Assembly (NCBI GenBank): GCA_902805855.1
Contig: CADCUJ010000048.1
Coordinates: 1-32,751 of the forward strand
Direction: 5' to 3'
Source of the DNA: an uncultured Nocardioidaceae bacterium
GTDB taxonomy: Bacteria > Actinomycetota > Actinomycetes > Propionibacteriales > Nocardioidaceae
DNA length: 32,751 nucleotides
Shown: in pieces, positions 31,670 through 32,751 of the stretch
Position numbering within the stretch: the stretch's first letter is position 1
How the letters are laid out: the number at the start of each line of letters is the position of its first letter
The notes under the pieces: model-generated
Databases searched by the model: none
The model's input: the letters and a program-made list of their open reading frames with translations, nothing else
What the model was told of the DNA's origin: nothing
Made by a program: the position numbers and the translations under genes

Positions 31670-32638
31670 ATGCCCGGTAACTCCTCGCGAAAGGGTGCGG
31701 TCAAGCGGACCGGCAAGGGCAACCCGACGGCGGGATCCGGTGGCCGGGTCCGGCGCGGCCTCGAAGGCAAGGGTCCGACGCCCAAGGCCAAGGACCGCGA
31801 GGGACATGTTGCCTACAAGCGCAGGCAGCGTGCCCAGAAGGGCAGCCAGCAGACGAGCCCGCGTGGCTCTCGGTCGGAGCGGGGCGCCACCGAGGCCGAG
31901 TGGATCGCGGGCCGCAACCCGGTGGTCGAGGCGCTGAGGGCACTGGTGCCGGTCACGACGGTGTACGTCGCCGAGGGCGCCGAGCGTGACGGGAGGATGC
32001 GCGAGGCGTTTGAGCTGGCCGCTTCGCGGGGGGTCTCGCTGCTCGAGGTGTCGCGCAACGAGCTGGACAGGCTGACCCGCGGAGCCGTGCACCAGGGCCT
32101 CGCCGCCAAGGTTCCGCCCTACGACTATGCCCACCCCGACGACCTGCTCGAGCTGGCGGCCAAGTCGGGTGAGCCGCCGCTGATCGTCGCGCTGGACTCG
32201 GTGACCGACCCGCGCAACCTCGGCGCAGTCGTCCGCTCGGCTGCGGGGTTCGGGGCGCACGGCGTGCTGGTCCCGGAGCGTCGTGCGGCTGGCATGACGG
32301 CGTCCGCATGGAAGGCCTCCGCCGGTGCTGCGGCTCGTCTCCCGGTGGCCCAGGCCACCAACCTCGTGCGCCAGCTGAAGGCTTACCAGTCCGCCGGGTG
32401 CATGGTGATCGGCCTTGCCGCGGACGGTGAGGTCGCGCTCCCCGCGCTGGACCTGGCCGACGGCCCGTTGGTGGTGGTGGTCGGCTCCGAGGACAAGGGG
32501 CTCTCCCGCCTGGTCGGCGAGACGTGCGACCAGCTGGTCTCGATCCCGATGGCGAGCTCGGTGGAGTCGCTGAACGCCGGGGTCGCCGCGTCGGTCGCGT
32601 TGTACGCGATCGCGCAGGAGCGCTCCCCCCTCCGTTGA
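31670..32638 (+). CDS. rlmB: 23S rRNA (guanosine-2'-O-)-methyltransferase RlmB / TrmH family
   Basis: A SPOUT-class SAM-dependent methyltransferase of 322 residues. About 75 basic residues ([22 protein letters not shown]) form an extended N-terminal tail common in actinobacteria. A substrate-binding domain then starts with [14 protein letters not shown], and the knotted catalytic domain has [31 protein letters not shown] and [19 protein letters not shown]. The ATG is 3 bases after the cysS stop. The TGA stop (32636-32638) is contributed by the first 21-bp repeat unit, exactly as in the peptidase gene at 15796. Confidence 0.94.
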   Translation: MPGNSSRKGAVKRTGKGNPTAGSGGRVRRGLEGKGPTPKAKDREGHVAYKRRQRAQKGSQQTSPRGSRSERGATEAEWIAGRNPVVEALRALVPVTTVYVAEGAERDGRMREAFELAASRGVSLLEVSRNELDRLTRGAVHQGLAAKVPPYDYAHPDDLLELAAKSGEPPLIVALDSVTDPRNLGAVVRSAAGFGAHGVLVPERRAAGMTASAWKASAGAAARLPVAQATNLVRQLKAYQSAGCMVIGLAADGEVALPALDLADGPLVVVVGSEDKGLSRLVGETCDQLVSIPMASSVESLNAGVAASVALYAIAQERSPLR

Positions 32639-32751
32639 GATGGGGCGCGTGTGCGTTGAGATGGGGCCCGTGCGGGTTGAGATGGGGCCCGTGCCCGTTG
32701 AGATGGGGCCCGTACGGGTTGAGATAGGGCCCGTACGGGTTGAGATGGGGC
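32634..32751 (+). repeat. 21-bp tandem repeat array, second locus (six units, cut by window end)
   Basis: Units starting TTGAGATGGGGC begin at 32635, 32656, 32677, 32698, 32719 and 32740, exactly 21 bases apart, and continue past the window. Variation is limited: GCGCGTG in the first, GTG or GTA after CCC, and one T-A-GGGCC change in the fifth. The unit is the same as at 15791-15872 and in the same orientation relative to the gene before it. Units with GTA contain the palindrome CCCGTACGGG. Confidence 0.97.

Noticed and set aside
32524-32727. Open frame encoding a repeated heptapeptide LRWGPCG across the repeat array
   Set aside because: Follows only from a 21-base period with no stop in that frame; it overlaps rlmB out of frame and has no independent start signal.
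1-32751. tRNA or rRNA genes
   Set aside because: No T-loop GTTCRANNC context with matching acceptor stems and no rRNA-like stretch was noticed by eye; a covariance-model scan would be needed to be certain.

Overview
The window is a high-GC, densely packed chromosomal segment from an actinobacterium, most likely a Nocardioides-like member of the Propionibacteriales. The lineage call rests on gene content: mycothiol glycosyltransferase MshA, a SenX3/RegX3 (PhoR/PhoP) pair divergent from PhoU, CarD, an HbhA-type protein with its XRE and DUF2516 neighbours, an IdeR/DtxR-type iron box, and many likely leaderless GTG/ATG starts. Genus assignment is inference. No tRNA, rRNA, insertion sequence, prophage or CRISPR array was seen.

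Layout. (1) 1-3597, minus strand: sulfate activation operon cysC, TSUP transporter, cysD, cysN (cut by the window edge). (2) 3627-7785, plus: asparaginase-II protein, XRE regulator, HbhA-like protein, DUF2516 protein, topoisomerase IB and a macro-domain protein. The order XRE-hbhA-DUF2516 matches the mycobacterial Rv0474-Rv0476 block. (3) 7786-8251: a possibly structured leader, a small two-helix membrane protein and a strong terminator. (4) 8252-10216, minus: acyl-CoA dehydrogenase plus short-chain dehydrogenase (beta-oxidation type). (5) 10281-16619: MFS exporter, typA, sir2, an M4 (protealysin-type) peptidase fused to an emfourin-like domain, and an SDR gene. (6) 16699-19283: an iron-box promoter driving one protein that joins an adenylation domain, a carrier domain and a membrane acyltransferase. 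(7) 19353-25278: mshA-ybjN, regX3/senX3, phoU, gpmA and a lipoprotein. (8) 25307-32638: ubiA-type prenyltransferase, carD, a degenerate IspD-like gene, ispD and ispF on the opposite strand, a Tat-linked membrane sulfite-oxidase-like molybdoenzyme, cysS and rlmB.

Physiological links. SenX3/RegX3 and PhoU probably sense phosphate through 11-nt PHO-box-like repeats lying between them. IspD and IspF carry out consecutive (with IspE between) steps of the MEP isoprenoid pathway, whose products feed UbiA-type enzymes. The iron-box protein looks like a self-contained machine that activates an acyl or aminoacyl group and hands it to a membrane acyltransferase.

Most unusual points: a 21-bp tandem repeat family present at two places 17 kb apart, each array supplying the stop codon of the gene before it (15791 and 32634 onward); the iron-regulated adenylation-carrier-acyltransferase fusion; the peptidase-emfourin fusion; and a broken or neofunctionalised IspD paralogue in the normal ispD slot after carD, tail-to-tail with an intact ispD.
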